Assembly (NCBI RefSeq): GCF_036634175.1
Contig: NZ_JAZIFX010000001.1
Coordinates: 7,936,001 to 8,000,000 of the forward strand
DNA length: 64,000 bases
Direction of reading: 5' to 3'
Source: Streptomyces sp. P9-A2
Lineage (GTDB): Bacteria > Actinomycetota > Actinomycetes > Streptomycetales > Streptomycetaceae
The translations under genes and the position numbers were made by a program. Below the pieces are notes generated by a model. It ran no database searches and was not told the DNA's origin. It was given only the letters and a program-made list of their open reading frames with translations. Positions 52,066-62,945 of the stretch are shown here, piece after piece. The stretch's first letter is position 1. Every line of letters begins with the position of its first letter.

Positions 52066-53175
52066 TCAGGGCGCGGGCACGGGCGGATGGACCGCTCCCC
52101 CGGTCGCGGACAGTGGTGCGCCCGTGCCGCCCCAGCGCAGCGCGACGATCTCCGCGGCCACCGACACCGCCACCTCCTCGGGCGTACGGGCCCCGAGGTC
52201 GAGCCCGACCGGTGAGCGCAGCCGGGACAGCTCGTCCCCGGTGAGCCCGGCCTCGACCAGCCGTTCCCTCCGGTCCGTGTGGGTGCGGCGGCTGCCCATC
52301 GCGCCGATGTAGGCGGCCGGCCGGCGCAGCGCCTCCAGGAGCAGCGGCACATCGAACTTCTGGTCGTGGGTGAGGACACAGATCACCGTGCGCCCGTCGG
52401 TCTCCGTGCCCTGCAGATACCGGTGCGGCCAGTCCACGACCACCTCGACGCCCTCCGGGAAGCGGCGGGGCGTGGCGAACACGGGGCGGGCGTCGCAGAC
52501 GGTGACCCGGTAGCCGAGGAAGGCGCCGATCCGGGCCACGGCCGCCGCGTAGTCGATCGCCCCGAAGACCAGCATGCGCGGCGGCGGCGCGAAGGACTGC
52601 AGGAACACACTCACCGCGTCCTCCCGGCGTTGCCCCCGGGGCCCGTAGTGACGCAGCCCCGTGGCGCCGAGGGCGAGTTCGCCGCGGGCGTCGGCGGTGA
52701 CCGCCGCGTTCAGGCCGGTCGTCCCCAGCGTGCCCGCCAGCCGGTCCCGCCACACGGCCAGCGTGGCCCCGCGCGGCGCGGGACCGTCGGTCACCGTCGC
52801 CACGGTCACCGGCTCGCCCGCGGCGACCGACTCGGCGACGGCGCCGAACGCGGGGTCCCGCTCCGGTGTCACCGGGCGCACGAGCAGGGTGATCTCGCCA
52901 CCGCAGGTCAGGCCGACCGCGAAGGCGTCGTCGTCGCTGTAGCCGAAGGTCTCCAGCCGGGCGTCACCGTCACCGACAACCTCCCGGGCCAGCTCGAACA
53001 CCGCGCCCTCGACGCACCCGCCGGAGACACTGCCCACCACCTCGTCGTCCGGCCCCACGGCCATCGCCGCGCCCGGATCACGCGGTGTGCTGCGGCTCGC
53101 GCCGACCACGGTGGCGAGGCCGAACGGCCGGCCCGCGGTGTACCAGCGGGTGAGCGCCGGGAGGATGTCACGCAC
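52066..53175 (-). CDS. XdhC family molybdenum-cofactor maturation protein
   Basis: The 369-residue protein has the XdhC_CoxI N-terminal domain (RPFGLATVVGASRSTPRDPG, SVSGGCVEGAV) and the C-terminal Rossmann-type XdhC_C domain (RMLVFGAIDYAAAVARIGAF, YIGAMGSRRTH). It binds and sulfurates the molybdenum cofactor before insertion in the large subunit. Its start overlaps the end of the VWA gene by eight bases. In other cox clusters the equivalent gene is coxF or coxI. Confidence 0.92.
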   Translation of the reverse strand: MRDILPALTRWYTAGRPFGLATVVGASRSTPRDPGAAMAVGPDDEVVGSVSGGCVEGAVFELAREVVGDGDARLETFGYSDDDAFAVGLTCGGEITLLVRPVTPERDPAFGAVAESVAAGEPVTVATVTDGPAPRGATLAVWRDRLAGTLGTTGLNAAVTADARGELALGATGLRHYGPRGQRREDAVSVFLQSFAPPPRMLVFGAIDYAAAVARIGAFLGYRVTVCDARPVFATPRRFPEGVEVVVDWPHRYLQGTETDGRTVICVLTHDQKFDVPLLLEALRRPAAYIGAMGSRRTHTDRRERLVEAGLTGDELSRLRSPVGLDLGARTPEEVAVSVAAEIVALRWGGTGAPLSATGGAVHPPVPAP

Positions 53176-54472
53176 GGTGGGCTCCTTCCCGGGGTACGGC
53201 GGCCGGATCGGGTGCGCCAGCCCGGCCGGGGGAGGCCCGGTCGGGGGAGGCGCCCCGTACCACCGCCGCCAGGTTCTCCAGGGCGGCCAGGCTGTGGCCC
53301 TCGACGAACGCGTCCACGCTCGGCAGCGCCGCCGCCATTCCCGCGGCCAGCGGGGCGTAACCGGGTCGTGCCTTGAGCGGATTGGCCCAGATCACCCGGT
53401 GGGCCAGCCGGTGCAGGCGGCGCATCTGGGCCGCGAGGAGCTCGGGGTCGCCGCGCTCCCAGCCGTCCGACAGCAGCACCACCACGGCGCCACGGGCCAT
53501 GCCCCGCTGCCCCCAGAGGTCGAGGAACTCCCGCAGCAGTACACCGAGCCTGGTACCACCACGCCAGTCGGGTACCGCGTCCCAGGCCGCGCTCAGGGCC
53601 GGATCGGGGTCCCGGTGGGACAGCTCCCGGGTCACCCGGGTCAGCCGGGTGCCGATCGTGAACACCTCCGCCGTCCGCCCGCGTACGGCGGCGTGCGCGA
53701 AGCGCAGCAACGCGTCCGCGTACGGCGCCATCGACCCGCTGACGTCGACGAGCAACACCAGACGGCGTGGCCGTTCGGCCCGTGCCCGGTGCCGCAGCCG
53801 GGCCGGTTCGCCGCCCCGCCGCAGCAGTTCCCGCACGGTCCGGTGCGGATCCACGTCCCCGCGCCGGGCGGGCCGGCGGCGCGCCGTGCGCCGGACCTCG
53901 CCGCGCGGCGTCAGCGCCGCCAGCAGCCGCCGCACCTGCTCCCGCTCGGCGGCGGCCAGGTCCGCGAGGTCGCGGTGGCGGAGCGTCTCGGTGGAACTGG
54001 CCCGCGTGGCCAGGGGCGGCCCCGGACGCTCCTCCTCCGTGCCGCCCGCACGGCGGCCCGCGGCGTCGCGCACCACGAGCCGCTGCCGCGGGCGGGGAGC
54101 GGCCGGTGGCGGTGGTCCGCCGGGCTCGCCGGTGCCGAAGTACGCGGCGAAGACCCGGTCGTACCGCTCCAGGTCGTCCGGTCCCGCGCACAGCGTCAGC
54201 CGCCCCGCCCAGTACACGTCCGTCCGCGCCCCGGGCCGCAGGGCGTCCACCGCGCGCAGGAAAGCGTGCACCCGCTCCGCGCTCGCGTCGGCGCCCGCCG
54301 CGCGCAGGGCGCGGGCGAATCCGAGAAGCACCGCGACCGCCTCGTACGGGCCACCGGCCCGCACGTCCTCCGCCCGTACACCGTCGTCCCGCACGTCCCG
54401 CTCCCCGTCCGGCGCCGAGCGTCCCCGCGGGGCCCCGCCGGTCACGTCCGCCACGCCCGCCATGTCCGTCAC
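53168..54472 (-). CDS. coxE: CoxE-like VWA-domain protein
   Basis: The protein of about 434 residues has a helical N-terminal half and a VWA domain with the MIDAS motif DVSGSM (RRLVLLVDVSGSMAPYADAL), FTIGTRLTRVTREL and VVVLLSDGWERGD. CoxE acts with the MoxR ATPase CoxD in assembling the active-site metal centre of the CoxL subunit. The GTG at 54472 overlaps the coxD stop; ATG 54463, three codons later, is an equal choice. The N-terminal section is Arg/Gly/Asp-rich and variable. Confidence 0.88.
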   Translation of the reverse strand: MTDMAGVADVTGGAPRGRSAPDGERDVRDDGVRAEDVRAGGPYEAVAVLLGFARALRAAGADASAERVHAFLRAVDALRPGARTDVYWAGRLTLCAGPDDLERYDRVFAAYFGTGEPGGPPPPAAPRPRQRLVVRDAAGRRAGGTEEERPGPPLATRASSTETLRHRDLADLAAAEREQVRRLLAALTPRGEVRRTARRRPARRGDVDPHRTVRELLRRGGEPARLRHRARAERPRRLVLLVDVSGSMAPYADALLRFAHAAVRGRTAEVFTIGTRLTRVTRELSHRDPDPALSAAWDAVPDWRGGTRLGVLLREFLDLWGQRGMARGAVVVLLSDGWERGDPELLAAQMRRLHRLAHRVIWANPLKARPGYAPLAAGMAAALPSVDAFVEGHSLAALENLAAVVRGASPDRASPGRAGAPDPAAVPREGAHRA

Positions 54473-55428
54473 GTCCCTCGTGCGGCGAGTACCGCCGCCA
54501 GATCGAGTCCCCGCGCCCGCTCGATGTCCTCCCGGTACTTCAGCGCCGACCCCAGCGTCGCGACGGCGAGGTCGGCGTCGACCTCGCTCGCCCCGAGCGC
54601 GTCCAGGGCCTGCGCCCAGTCGATCGTCTCGGCCACCCCCGGCGGCTTGAGCAGGTCCTGCGCGCGCAGCGCCTGCACCAGCGCGGTCACCTGCTCGGCC
54701 AGTCGCGCCGACACCCCGGGCAGCCGGCGCCGGACGATGGCCAGCTCGCGGGCGAAGTCCGGATGGCCGAACCAGTGGTACAGGCAGCGTCGCTTGAGCG
54801 CGTCGTGCACCTCCCGGGTGCGGTTCGACGTCAGCACGACCACCGGCGGCACCTCGGCCCGTACCGTGCCCAGCTCCGGGATCGTCACCGAGAACTCCGA
54901 CAGCAGCTCCAGCAGGAGCGCCTCGAACTCGTCGTCGGCCCGGTCGATCTCGTCGACGAGCAGGACGCACGGCTGCGTCTGAAGGGCCCGCAGCAGGGGC
55001 CGGGCGATCAGGAAGCGGCGGTCGTACAGCTCGCCCTCCAGCCGGTCGGCGTCCGTGATGCCGGTCGCCTCGGCGGCCCGCAGATGCAGCAGCTGGCGGG
55101 GGAAGTCCCAGTCGTAGAGGGCCTGGGAGGCGTCGATGCCCTCGTGGCACTGGAGCCGGATCAACGGAGCGTCCAGTGCCTCGGCGAGGGCGGTCGCCAG
55201 CGCGGTCTTGCCGACGCCCGGGTCGCCCTCGCAGAACACCGGCCGGTGCAGTTTCAGGGCGAGGAAGCAGGCCATGGCCAGCCCGTCGTCGAGGAGGTAC
55301 CCCGTCGCCTCCAGACGGGCCCGCACCTCGTCCGGCCCGGAAGCCACCCGGTCCGGCCCGCCCGTCGCCGGGCCCGGTCCGCCGGGGCCCGGCCCGTCGC
55401 TCCCCGCTGCGCCGCTGATCGGCCTCAC
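54469..55428 (-). CDS. coxD: CoxD-like MoxR AAA+ ATPase
   Basis: The 319-residue protein is a MoxR-type AAA+ ATPase: Walker A EGDPGVGKTALA, IDASQALYDWDFPRQLLHLR, Walker B VLLVDEIDRADDEFEALLLE and VVLTSNRTREVHDALKRRC. It has an extra Gly/Pro-rich N-terminal extension of about 30 residues. CoxD matures the copper/molybdenum centre in form I CODH. It starts inside the end of coxM and overlaps coxE, so it is fully embedded in the operon. Confidence 0.92.
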   Translation of the reverse strand: MRPISGAAGSDGPGPGGPGPATGGPDRVASGPDEVRARLEATGYLLDDGLAMACFLALKLHRPVFCEGDPGVGKTALATALAEALDAPLIRLQCHEGIDASQALYDWDFPRQLLHLRAAEATGITDADRLEGELYDRRFLIARPLLRALQTQPCVLLVDEIDRADDEFEALLLELLSEFSVTIPELGTVRAEVPPVVVLTSNRTREVHDALKRRCLYHWFGHPDFARELAIVRRRLPGVSARLAEQVTALVQALRAQDLLKPPGVAETIDWAQALDALGASEVDADLAVATLGSALKYREDIERARGLDLAAVLAARGT

Positions 55429-56279
55429 CCCATTCCGGCCGCGGTCAGCACCGCCCGCCGGGTGAGCACCTGCGCCAGGTGAGCCCGGTACTCGGGCGAA
55501 CCCGAGGTGTCCCGGGGCGGCTGGGTGCCCTCCGCCGCCGACTGTGCGGCCCGCGCCACGGCCTGCGTGTCGTCGCAGCCGGCCAGGGCCCGCTCGGCCG
55601 CCGTGGCCCGCAGCGGGGTCGCGCCCATGTTGACCAGCCCGATCCGCGCCTCGGTGATCCGCCCGTTGTCGCGGCGTACCAGCGCCGCCACACCGACGAT
55701 CGCGTAGGACTGCGCCACCCGCTGGAACTTCTCGTAGTGGAAGCCCCAGCCGTCCGCCTTCGGTACCCGCACCTCGACCAGCAGCTCGTCGGGCTCCAGC
55801 ACCGTCTCCAGATAGTTGACGAAGAACTCACGGGCCGGGACCGTGCGCCGGCCGCCCGGGCCCGCGACGACCAGCTCACCGTCCATGGCGAGTACCGCCG
55901 CGGGCAGATCCGCCGCCGGGTCCGCGTGCGCCAGCGAGCCACCGAAGGTGCCCCGGTGCCGTACGGCCGGGTCGGCGACCGTACGGGTGGCGGCGGCCAG
56001 CAGCCCCGCGTGCCGGCGCACCAGTGGATCACGGATGACCTCGTGGTGCGTGGTCATCGCGCCGATGACGAGCGTGTCGCCGTCCTCGCGCACCCCGCGC
56101 AGCCCAGGGACGCGGCCGACGTCCACCACCAGTTCCGGGAAGGCCAGCCGCAGCCTGAGCAACGGCAGCAGGCTCTGCCCGCCGGCCAGTACCTTCGCGT
56201 CCTCACCGCCGTCGGCGAGTACGCGCAGCGCCTCGTCGAGGCTGGTGGGCCGGGCGTAGTCGAATGCCGGGGGGATCAT
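55425..56279 (-). CDS. coxM: FAD-binding medium subunit of molybdenum hydroxylase
   Basis: The 284-residue protein has the FAD_binding_5 domain with the two diphosphate-contacting motifs AGGQSLLPLL and TFGGSLAHADPAADLP, followed by the CO_deh_flav_C domain. It passes electrons from the iron-sulfur subunit to the acceptor. The ATG 56279 ([11 protein letters not shown]) is a typical CoxM start; it overlaps the coxL stop by four bases. Confidence 0.93.
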   Translation of the reverse strand: MIPPAFDYARPTSLDEALRVLADGGEDAKVLAGGQSLLPLLRLRLAFPELVVDVGRVPGLRGVREDGDTLVIGAMTTHHEVIRDPLVRRHAGLLAAATRTVADPAVRHRGTFGGSLAHADPAADLPAAVLAMDGELVVAGPGGRRTVPAREFFVNYLETVLEPDELLVEVRVPKADGWGFHYEKFQRVAQSYAIVGVAALVRRDNGRITEARIGLVNMGATPLRATAAERALAGCDDTQAVARAAQSAAEGTQPPRDTSGSPEYRAHLAQVLTRRAVLTAAGMG

Positions 56280-58660
56280 GCGGAGGCCTCCTTCGCCGAG
56301 CGCACTGCCCGCCACACCCGCTCGGGCGTGCACGGCATCGTCACGTCGTTCACCCCGAGCGGCCGCAGCGCGTCCACGACCGCGCCGACCACGGCGGGCG
56401 TCGAGGCGATCGTCCCCGCCTCGCCGACGCCCTTGACGCCCAGCGGATTGGAGGTCGCCGGCGTCTCGGTCCGCTCCGTGACGAACTCCGGCAGGTCACC
56501 GGCCACCGGGACCAGGTAGTCGGCCATCGTGCCCGTGACCAGGTTGCCCTCGTCGTCGTAGACGGCCTCCTCGTACAGCGCCTGCGCGATGCCCTGGGCG
56601 AGACCGCCGTGCACCTGGCCCTCCACGATCACCGGGTTGATCACCCGGCCCACGTCGTCGACGCAGACGTAGGAGCGGATCCGGATCTGCCCGGTCTCCG
56701 TGTCGACCTCGACGGCGCACAGGTGCGTGCCGTGCGGGTACGAGAAGTTCTCCGGGTTGAGCAAGTGCTCGGCGTTGATGGTGGGCTCCATGCCGTCCGG
56801 CACGTCGTGCGAGGTGAACGTCTCGAACGCGATCTCCTGGATCGTCCTCCGCGCCTCGGGCGAGCCCTTGACGGTGAACACACCGTCGGTGAAGTCCAGG
56901 TCGTTCTCGTTCGCCTCCAGCAGGTGCGCGGCGACCTTTCGGGCCTTCTCCACCACCTTCTCGGCCGCGTGGTGCACCGCCGACCCGCCGACCACCAGCG
57001 ACCGCGAGCCGTACGTGTCCATGCCCTGCGGGGCCGCCCTGGTGTCGCCGTGCACCACCTCGATGTCCTCGAACGGCACGCCCAGCACGTCGGCGGCGAT
57101 CTGGCTCCAGCTCGTCACGTGCCCCTGCCCGTGCGGGCTGGTGCCGGTGACCACCTCGACCTTGCCGGTGGGCAGCATGCGGATGCTCGCCGCCTCCCAG
57201 CCGCCGGCCGCGTACCGCAGGTCCCGCAGCACCCGGCTCGGGGCGAGCCCGCACATCTCCGTGTACGTCGAGACGCCGATGCCGAGCCGTACGGTGTCGC
57301 CGCGCTCGTTGCGTTTCTGCTGCTCGGCGCGCAGGTCGTCGTACCCGAACAGCGCGAGCGCCTTCTCGGTGGCCGCCTCGTAGTTGCCGCTGTCGTACGT
57401 CAGACCCGCGATCGAGTCGTACGGGAACTCCTCGTGCCGGATCCAGTTCCGGCGCCGCACCTCGAGGGGGTCGAGGCCGAGCTCGGCCGCCAGCTCGTCC
57501 ATGATCCGCTCGATGGCGAACGTGGCCTCCGGGCGCCCGGCGCCGCGGTACGCGTCCGTCGGCGTCTTCGTCGTGAACACACCCGTACAGGTGAAGTCGT
57601 AGGCGTCCATCTTGTAGATCGCCGGATACATGAACGCGCCGAGGATCGGGATGCCGGGCGTGACCAGCATCAGATAGGCGCCCATGTCGGCGAGCAGCTC
57701 GACCTTCAGGCCCAGGAGCCTGCCCTCGCCGGTGGCGGCGACCTCGATGTCCTGGATCATGCCGCGGCCGTGGTGGGTGGCCAGATAGCCCTCGGAACGC
57801 GACTCGGTCCACTTCACCGGCCGGCCCAGCCGCCGGGCCACCTCCAGCGCGACGGCCTCCTCGCCGTACACCTGGAGTTTGGAGCCGAACCCGCCGCCCA
57901 CGTCCGGGGCGACCACCCGCAGCTTCTGTTCGGGGATCCCCGTGACCGTCGCCAGCATTATTCGGAGGATGTGCGGGACCTGGGTCGCCGAGTAGACCGT
58001 GTACTCGCCGGAGGCGGCGAGCGGGGTGACGACGACCGCGCGCGGCTCCATCGCGTTGGCGATCAGCCGCTGCTGGTGGAAGCGGCGGGTGACGACCACG
58101 TCGGCACGCCGCTTGACCGTCTCGTAGTCCTCGCCGGTCTTCAGCGGCCACACGTAGCTGCGGTTGGTGCCCTTGTCCGCGTGGACCAGCGGGGCGTCCT
58201 CGGCGAGCGCCGCCTCCAGGTCGAGCACCGGCTCCAGCGGCTCGTAGTCGACCTCGACCGCCTCCAGCGCGTCGGCCGCCGCGTACCGGTCACGGGCCAC
58301 CACGACCGCCACCGGGTCGCCCGCGTGCCGCACCTCGTCGACCGCGACCGGCGGGTGGTCCGGCATCACGATGTCCTCGGTGACCGGCCAGGCGCAGGGC
58401 AGTGAACCGAGCCCCTCGGCCAGGTCACGGCCGCTGAACGCGGCCACCACCCCGGGGCGTTCGAGGGCGGGGGAGACGTCGACCCGCTCGATGCGGGCGT
58501 GCGCCATGGGGCTGCGCAGGAACGCGATGTGCAGCAGACCGGTGACGGAGATGTTGTCGGTCCAGTTGGTCTGTCCGGTGACCAGCCGGGCGTCCTCCTT
58601 GCGGAGCCGGCTCCGGCCCACCTCACGCTCGGTGTTCCGGTCGGTGCTCTGATCCGTCAT
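56276..58660 (-). CDS. coxL: Form II CoxL-type molybdenum hydroxylase large subunit
   Basis: The 794-residue protein has the Ald_Xan_dh_C domains and all cofactor regions: GGGFGSK, the active-site loop AYRGAGR (residues 370-376), QGHVTSW, and the catalytic Glu in VKGVGEAG. The AYRGAGR loop marks form II CoxL proteins, in contrast to AYxCSFR of true CO dehydrogenases, so CO is probably not its main substrate; an aldehyde or N-heterocycle is likelier. It is a cytoplasmic enzyme with CoxM and CoxS. ATGA overlap with coxS supports the start at 58660. Confidence 0.93.
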   Translation of the reverse strand: MTDQSTDRNTEREVGRSRLRKEDARLVTGQTNWTDNISVTGLLHIAFLRSPMAHARIERVDVSPALERPGVVAAFSGRDLAEGLGSLPCAWPVTEDIVMPDHPPVAVDEVRHAGDPVAVVVARDRYAAADALEAVEVDYEPLEPVLDLEAALAEDAPLVHADKGTNRSYVWPLKTGEDYETVKRRADVVVTRRFHQQRLIANAMEPRAVVVTPLAASGEYTVYSATQVPHILRIMLATVTGIPEQKLRVVAPDVGGGFGSKLQVYGEEAVALEVARRLGRPVKWTESRSEGYLATHHGRGMIQDIEVAATGEGRLLGLKVELLADMGAYLMLVTPGIPILGAFMYPAIYKMDAYDFTCTGVFTTKTPTDAYRGAGRPEATFAIERIMDELAAELGLDPLEVRRRNWIRHEEFPYDSIAGLTYDSGNYEAATEKALALFGYDDLRAEQQKRNERGDTVRLGIGVSTYTEMCGLAPSRVLRDLRYAAGGWEAASIRMLPTGKVEVVTGTSPHGQGHVTSWSQIAADVLGVPFEDIEVVHGDTRAAPQGMDTYGSRSLVVGGSAVHHAAEKVVEKARKVAAHLLEANENDLDFTDGVFTVKGSPEARRTIQEIAFETFTSHDVPDGMEPTINAEHLLNPENFSYPHGTHLCAVEVDTETGQIRIRSYVCVDDVGRVINPVIVEGQVHGGLAQGIAQALYEEAVYDDEGNLVTGTMADYLVPVAGDLPEFVTERTETPATSNPLGVKGVGEAGTIASTPAVVGAVVDALRPLGVNDVTMPCTPERVWRAVRSAKEASA

Positions 58661-59133
58661 GCCGTGACCTCCTCCGATGCGGCGGCAGCGGCGAGCACCG
58701 CGCGGACGATGTTCTGGTAACCGGTGCAGCGGCACATGTTGCCCTCGAGTGCCTCGCGCACCTCGTCCGCGTCGGGGTCCGGGTTCTCGCGCAGCAGATC
58801 ACGCGCCGCCATGATCATTCCGGGGGTGCAGTAGCCGCACTGCAGCGCGTGCTGCTCGTGGAAGGCCCGTTGCAGCGGCGTCCACTCGCCGTCCCGGGCC
58901 AGCCCTTGGACGGTGGTCACCTCGCCGCCGTCGGCCTGGACGGCCAGCACCGAGCAGCTCTTCACACTCGTGCCGTCCAGCTCGACCGTGCAGGCGCCGC
59001 AGCTCGAGGTGTCGCAGCCGACCGGGGTGCCGGTCAGACCGAGCCGGTCGCGCAGATAGTGAACCAGCAGCAGACGGGGTTCCACCTCGTCCTCGTACGC
59101 CGTGCCGTCCACTTTCACCGAGATACGAGTCAT
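58657..59133 (-). CDS. coxS: [2Fe-2S] small subunit of molybdenum hydroxylase
   Basis: The 158-residue protein carries both iron-sulfur clusters: plant-type ligands C40, C45, C48 and C60 ([13 protein letters not shown]) and the C-terminal set C99, C102, C134 and C136 ([16 protein letters not shown]). It relays electrons from the molybdopterin in CoxL to FAD in CoxM. It is the first gene of the seven-gene operon, which runs leftwards with overlaps to coxG. Confidence 0.95.
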   Translation of the reverse strand: MTRISVKVDGTAYEDEVEPRLLLVHYLRDRLGLTGTPVGCDTSSCGACTVELDGTSVKSCSVLAVQADGGEVTTVQGLARDGEWTPLQRAFHEQHALQCGYCTPGMIMAARDLLRENPDPDADEVREALEGNMCRCTGYQNIVRAVLAAAAASEEVTA

Positions 59134-59395
59134 GTGCCCTCCAGAGACCGTGCGGGCGGATACGGAGTGTCGGCGGACCTTGGGGTGACGAAGGTCACTC
59201 TATGGCCGGCCCCGGGGGACGGCGAGTGGTGCGGCACGGATCTGTCGAGCGTTGATCGAGCGTCGATCGATTGCTGCTGCCCGATGTGCGCACGACAGAT
59301 TTCCGCGGGTGCCGACGCCGGCACCCGCGCTCCACGACCGGAGCGTGGGCGCCGACCGCGTCCCGTGTTCCCCGGCGTCCGGCCGAACGGGATCG

Positions 59396-59761
59396 CTACT
59401 CGTCCCAGGCCTGGATCATCGTCTGCTCGGTGATCCTTCCGTCCCGCAGCGAGACCATCGACTCCGAGTACACCCGTACCCCGTCCGGGTACACACAGGT
59501 CTCGCTGAAGGCGGCCTGGTCGTCCTGGACGACGCACCGCTCCAACCGGTGTGTCATGTCACGGCTGTAGACGTCGTCGAGCATGGTGGCGATCTCGTCC
59601 CTGCCGTGCAGGACCATGGGGCGGCTGGGCTGGGTGTTGCGGTCCACGACGCGCAGCTCGGCGTCGTCCGCGTAGAGCGCCGTCAGGGGCGCGGCCGTCG
59701 GGGCCTCGAGCCCGCGGCGCAGTGTGTCGGTGCCGAAGCGGGGTGCTGCCGAGGTTGCCAT
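59396..59761 (-). CDS. NTF2-like (SnoaL-type) protein
   Basis: The 121-residue protein has the NTF2-like alpha+beta pattern: LYADDAELRVVDRNTQPSRP, MVLHGRDEIATMLDDVYSRD and ending MVSLRDGRITEQTMIQAWDE. It is close to polyketide-cyclase/ketosteroid-isomerase-like proteins of unknown role. GAAGGAGG lies before ATG 59761. It is 260 bp upstream of coxS on the same strand, so a promoter for cox probably lies between. Confidence 0.85.
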   Translation of the reverse strand: MATSAAPRFGTDTLRRGLEAPTAAPLTALYADDAELRVVDRNTQPSRPMVLHGRDEIATMLDDVYSRDMTHRLERCVVQDDQAAFSETCVYPDGVRVYSESMVSLRDGRITEQTMIQAWDE

Positions 59762-59813
59762 GATGACCTCCTTCGAGGGCCTCGGCCCGGTCCGGAGCGG
59801 GCCACGCCGGGCC

Positions 59814-61652
59814 TCACCTACGAGCCTCCCCCCGCCCGCCGGGCACGGCAAGCCCGGCCCGCGCGTTCCTCCTGACCCGGCACAGCCGTCGCCGTCCGGA
59901 CCCGACGGCCGCGAGGAACTGCGTCGCCGCCAGCTCCGCGTACAGCGGATCGGCGGTCACCAGTTCCCGGTGCGTACCGACCGCGCGGACCCGGCCCGCG
60001 TCCATCACCACGATCCGGTCGGCCATCGTCACCGTCGACAGCCGGTGCGCGACCACCAGCACCGTCGTCGTCCGGGCCACCTCGGCGACGGTGTCGCGCA
60101 GCGCCGCCTCGTTCACCGCGTCGAGCTGCGAGGTGGCCTCGTCGAGCAGCAGCAGCCGGGGGCTGCGCAGCAGCGCGCGGGCGATCGCGACCCGCTGGCG
60201 CTCCCCGCCGGACAGCTTGGTGCCACGGTGCCCGACCAGCGTGTCGAGCCCTTCCGGGAGCTTGGCCACCAGACCGTCGAGCCGGGTCGTCTTCACCACC
60301 CGCGCCACCTCGTCGTCGTCCGCCTCCCGGTTCCCGAGCAGCAGGTTGTCGCGCAGGGAACCCGAGAGGACGGGCGCGTCCTGCTCCACATAGCCGATCG
60401 AGGACCGCAGCCGCGACAGCTCCCAGTCGGCCAGCTCCCGCCCGTCGAGGGTGATCATCCCGGAATCCGGCTCGTAGAAGCGCTCGATGAGGGAGAAGAC
60501 GGTGGTCTTGCCCGCGCCGGACGGACCGACGAACGCGGTCATGCCCCGCGCGGGCACGGCGAACGTCACCCCGTGATGCACGTACGGCAGATCGTCCGCG
60601 TAACGGAAACGCACGTCCTCGAAGGCGAGCGCGGCGGGCGCGGCACCCGGCGCGGGCAGGGCCGCGGGCCTCGCGGCAGGCTCGGCGGGCAGCCGCAGCG
60701 CCTCCTGGATCCGGGCCAGAGCGGCGCTGCCCGTCTGATACTGCGTGATCGCGCCCACGACACTCTGGATCGGCATCATGAGGTAGAAGACGAACAGCAG
60801 GAACGCCACCAGCGTGCCGATGTCGATGGCGCCCGTCGCCACCCGGGCCCCGCCCACCGCGAGCACCGTGATGAACGCGACCTGCATCGAGAGCCCCGCC
60901 GTGTTGCCCGCCGCCGCCGACCACTTGGCGGCCCGCACGCTCTGCCGCCATGACTCCTCGGCCGCCTCGTGCAGGGCACGCTCCTCACGCGGTTCGGCAC
61001 CGGACGCCTTCACCGTGCGCAGCGCGCCCAGCACCCGCTCCAGTGAGGCACCCATCACGCCGACCGCGTCCTGCGCCTGCCGGCCGGCCCGGCTGATGTG
61101 CGGCACGATCAGCGCGAGGACCGTCCCGGCGCCCGCGATCACGGCCAGGGTGACCCCCAGCAGCACCGGATCGACGAAACCCATCAGCGCGATGGTCGCG
61201 ATCAGTGTCAGACCGCCTGTGCCGAGGCCCACCAGCGAGTCCGTGGTGACCTCCCGCAGCAGTGTGGTGTCGGAGGTGATGCGGGCCATCAGGTCCCCCG
61301 GCTCGCTGCGGTCCACGGCGGTGATCCGCAGCCGCAGCAGATACGACGACAACGAGCGCCGCGCCCCCAGCACCACCGACTCGGCGGTGCGCCGCAGCAC
61401 GTACGAACCCAGCGCGCCCAGCACGGCGTTGGCTATCACCAGGGCCGACATCAGCATCAGCGCGCCGGTGATGGTCCGATCGTCGGACAGGTCGTCGATC
61501 AGGTCGCGGGCGACCAGCGGCAGCATCAGGCCGGTCGCCCCCGTCAGCAGGGACAGCGAGGCGCCGCCCAGCAGGGCCCACCGGTGCGGCCGTACGTAAC
61601 CGAGGAGCGCCCGCCAGGCGGGCGGGTCGGACTTCTGTGCTGCGATGCTCAC
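59814..61652 (-). CDS. ABC exporter, fused permease-ATPase
   Basis: The 612-residue half-transporter has six membrane helices in residues 20-300 and an ATPase domain with Walker [11 protein letters not shown]-loop [12 protein letters not shown], signature [16 protein letters not shown], Walker [10 protein letters not shown] and H-loop VVAHRLSTV. This is the MsbA/LmrA-like multidrug or lipid exporter type and probably works as a homodimer. The last 20 residues are Arg/Gly-rich. Substrate unknown; no neighbour suggests one. Confidence 0.92.
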   Translation of the reverse strand: MSIAAQKSDPPAWRALLGYVRPHRWALLGGASLSLLTGATGLMLPLVARDLIDDLSDDRTITGALMLMSALVIANAVLGALGSYVLRRTAESVVLGARRSLSSYLLRLRITAVDRSEPGDLMARITSDTTLLREVTTDSLVGLGTGGLTLIATIALMGFVDPVLLGVTLAVIAGAGTVLALIVPHISRAGRQAQDAVGVMGASLERVLGALRTVKASGAEPREERALHEAAEESWRQSVRAAKWSAAAGNTAGLSMQVAFITVLAVGGARVATGAIDIGTLVAFLLFVFYLMMPIQSVVGAITQYQTGSAALARIQEALRLPAEPAARPAALPAPGAAPAALAFEDVRFRYADDLPYVHHGVTFAVPARGMTAFVGPSGAGKTTVFSLIERFYEPDSGMITLDGRELADWELSRLRSSIGYVEQDAPVLSGSLRDNLLLGNREADDDEVARVVKTTRLDGLVAKLPEGLDTLVGHRGTKLSGGERQRVAIARALLRSPRLLLLDEATSQLDAVNEAALRDTVAEVARTTTVLVVAHRLSTVTMADRIVVMDAGRVRAVGTHRELVTADPLYAELAATQFLAAVGSGRRRLCRVRRNARAGLAVPGGRGEARR

Positions 61653-61856
61653 GTCGCTCCCTCGGCGTCGGGCGGAGAATTCAGGCTACGTCGCAGCGGT
61701 CCGCCCACGGGCCGCCGGGCCCGCCCTCGTGCACCCGGCACGAAACCCCCCGGCCCGCCCCGCGTTCCGACCTGCCGTGGAGCCCACCGGCCGGTTCCCG
61801 CGCAGGTCGCGTAGGGTCGGGAGGAGGTACCACCGGGAGACGAAGGAGCCAGCACC

Positions 61857-62945
61857 ATGGCGCAGGAAGTACGCGGCGTGATCGCACCGGGCAAGGACGA
61901 GCCGGTACGCATCGAGACGATCGTCGTACCCGACCCGGGGCCGGGTGAGGCGGTCGTCCGCATCCAGGCCTGCGGGGTGTGCCACACCGACCTGCACTAC
62001 AAGCAGGGTGGCATCAACGACGACTTCCCCTTCCTCCTCGGCCACGAGGCCGCGGGTGTCGTGGAGTCGGTGGGCGACGACGTCACCGACGTCGCCCCCG
62101 GTGACTTCGTCGTCCTCAACTGGCGCGCGGTGTGCGGCGCGTGCCGCGCCTGTCTGCGCGGACGCCCCTGGTACTGCTTCGACACGCACAACGCGAAGCA
62201 GAAGATGACCCTCGCCTCGACGGGCCAGGAGCTCTCCCCGGCCCTGGGCATCGGAGCCTTCGCCGAGAAGACTCTCGTCGCCGCCGGCCAGTGCACCAAG
62301 GTCGACCCCGAAGTCTCCCCGCAGGTCGCCGGCCTGCTGGGCTGCGGTGTGATGGCCGGCATCGGCGCCGCGATCAACACCGGCAACGTCGGCCGCGGCG
62401 ACAGCGTCGCCGTCATCGGCTGCGGCGGCGTCGGCGACGCGGCCATCGCCGGGGCCCGGCTCGCCGGAGCGGCGAAGATCATCGCCGTCGACATCGACGA
62501 CCGCAAGCTGGAGACCGCCCGCTCCATGGGCGCCACCCACACCGTCAACTCCCGCACCTCCGACCCCGTCGAGGCGATCCGCGGACTCACCGGCGGCTTC
62601 GGCGCCGATGTCGTCATCGAGGCCGTCGGCCGCCCCGAGACGTATCAGCAGGCCTTCTACGCCCGTGACCTGGCGGGCACCGTCGTCCTCGTCGGCGTGC
62701 CCACCCCGGAGATGAAGCTCGAACTGCCGCTCCTCGACGTGTTCGGCCGCGGCGGCTCCCTGAAGTCGTCCTGGTACGGCGACTGCCTGCCCTCACGCGA
62801 CTTCCCGATGCTGATCGACCTGCACCAGCAGGGCCGCCTGGACCTCGGCGCGTTCGTCACCGAGACCATCCAGCTCGACGAGGTCGAGAAGGCCTTCGAG
62901 CGGATGCACAAGGGCGACGTCCTGCGCTCGGTGGTGGTGCTCTGA
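61857..62945 (+). CDS. mscR: S-(hydroxymethyl)mycothiol dehydrogenase
   Basis: The 362-residue zinc alcohol dehydrogenase has the catalytic zinc ligands C42 ([10 protein letters not shown]) and H63-E64 (LGHEAAG), the structural zinc cysteines C93, C96, C99 and C107, and the NAD motif [12 protein letters not shown]. The [20 protein letters not shown] segment and the C-terminus mark mycothiol-dependent formaldehyde dehydrogenase (MscR), which oxidises the formaldehyde-mycothiol adduct and also S-nitrosomycothiol. GAAGGAG precedes the ATG. It is translationally coupled with the next gene. Confidence 0.94.
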   Translation: MAQEVRGVIAPGKDEPVRIETIVVPDPGPGEAVVRIQACGVCHTDLHYKQGGINDDFPFLLGHEAAGVVESVGDDVTDVAPGDFVVLNWRAVCGACRACLRGRPWYCFDTHNAKQKMTLASTGQELSPALGIGAFAEKTLVAAGQCTKVDPEVSPQVAGLLGCGVMAGIGAAINTGNVGRGDSVAVIGCGGVGDAAIAGARLAGAAKIIAVDIDDRKLETARSMGATHTVNSRTSDPVEAIRGLTGGFGADVVIEAVGRPETYQQAFYARDLAGTVVLVGVPTPEMKLELPLLDVFGRGGSLKSSWYGDCLPSRDFPMLIDLHQQGRLDLGAFVTETIQLDEVEKAFERMHKGDVLRSVVVL

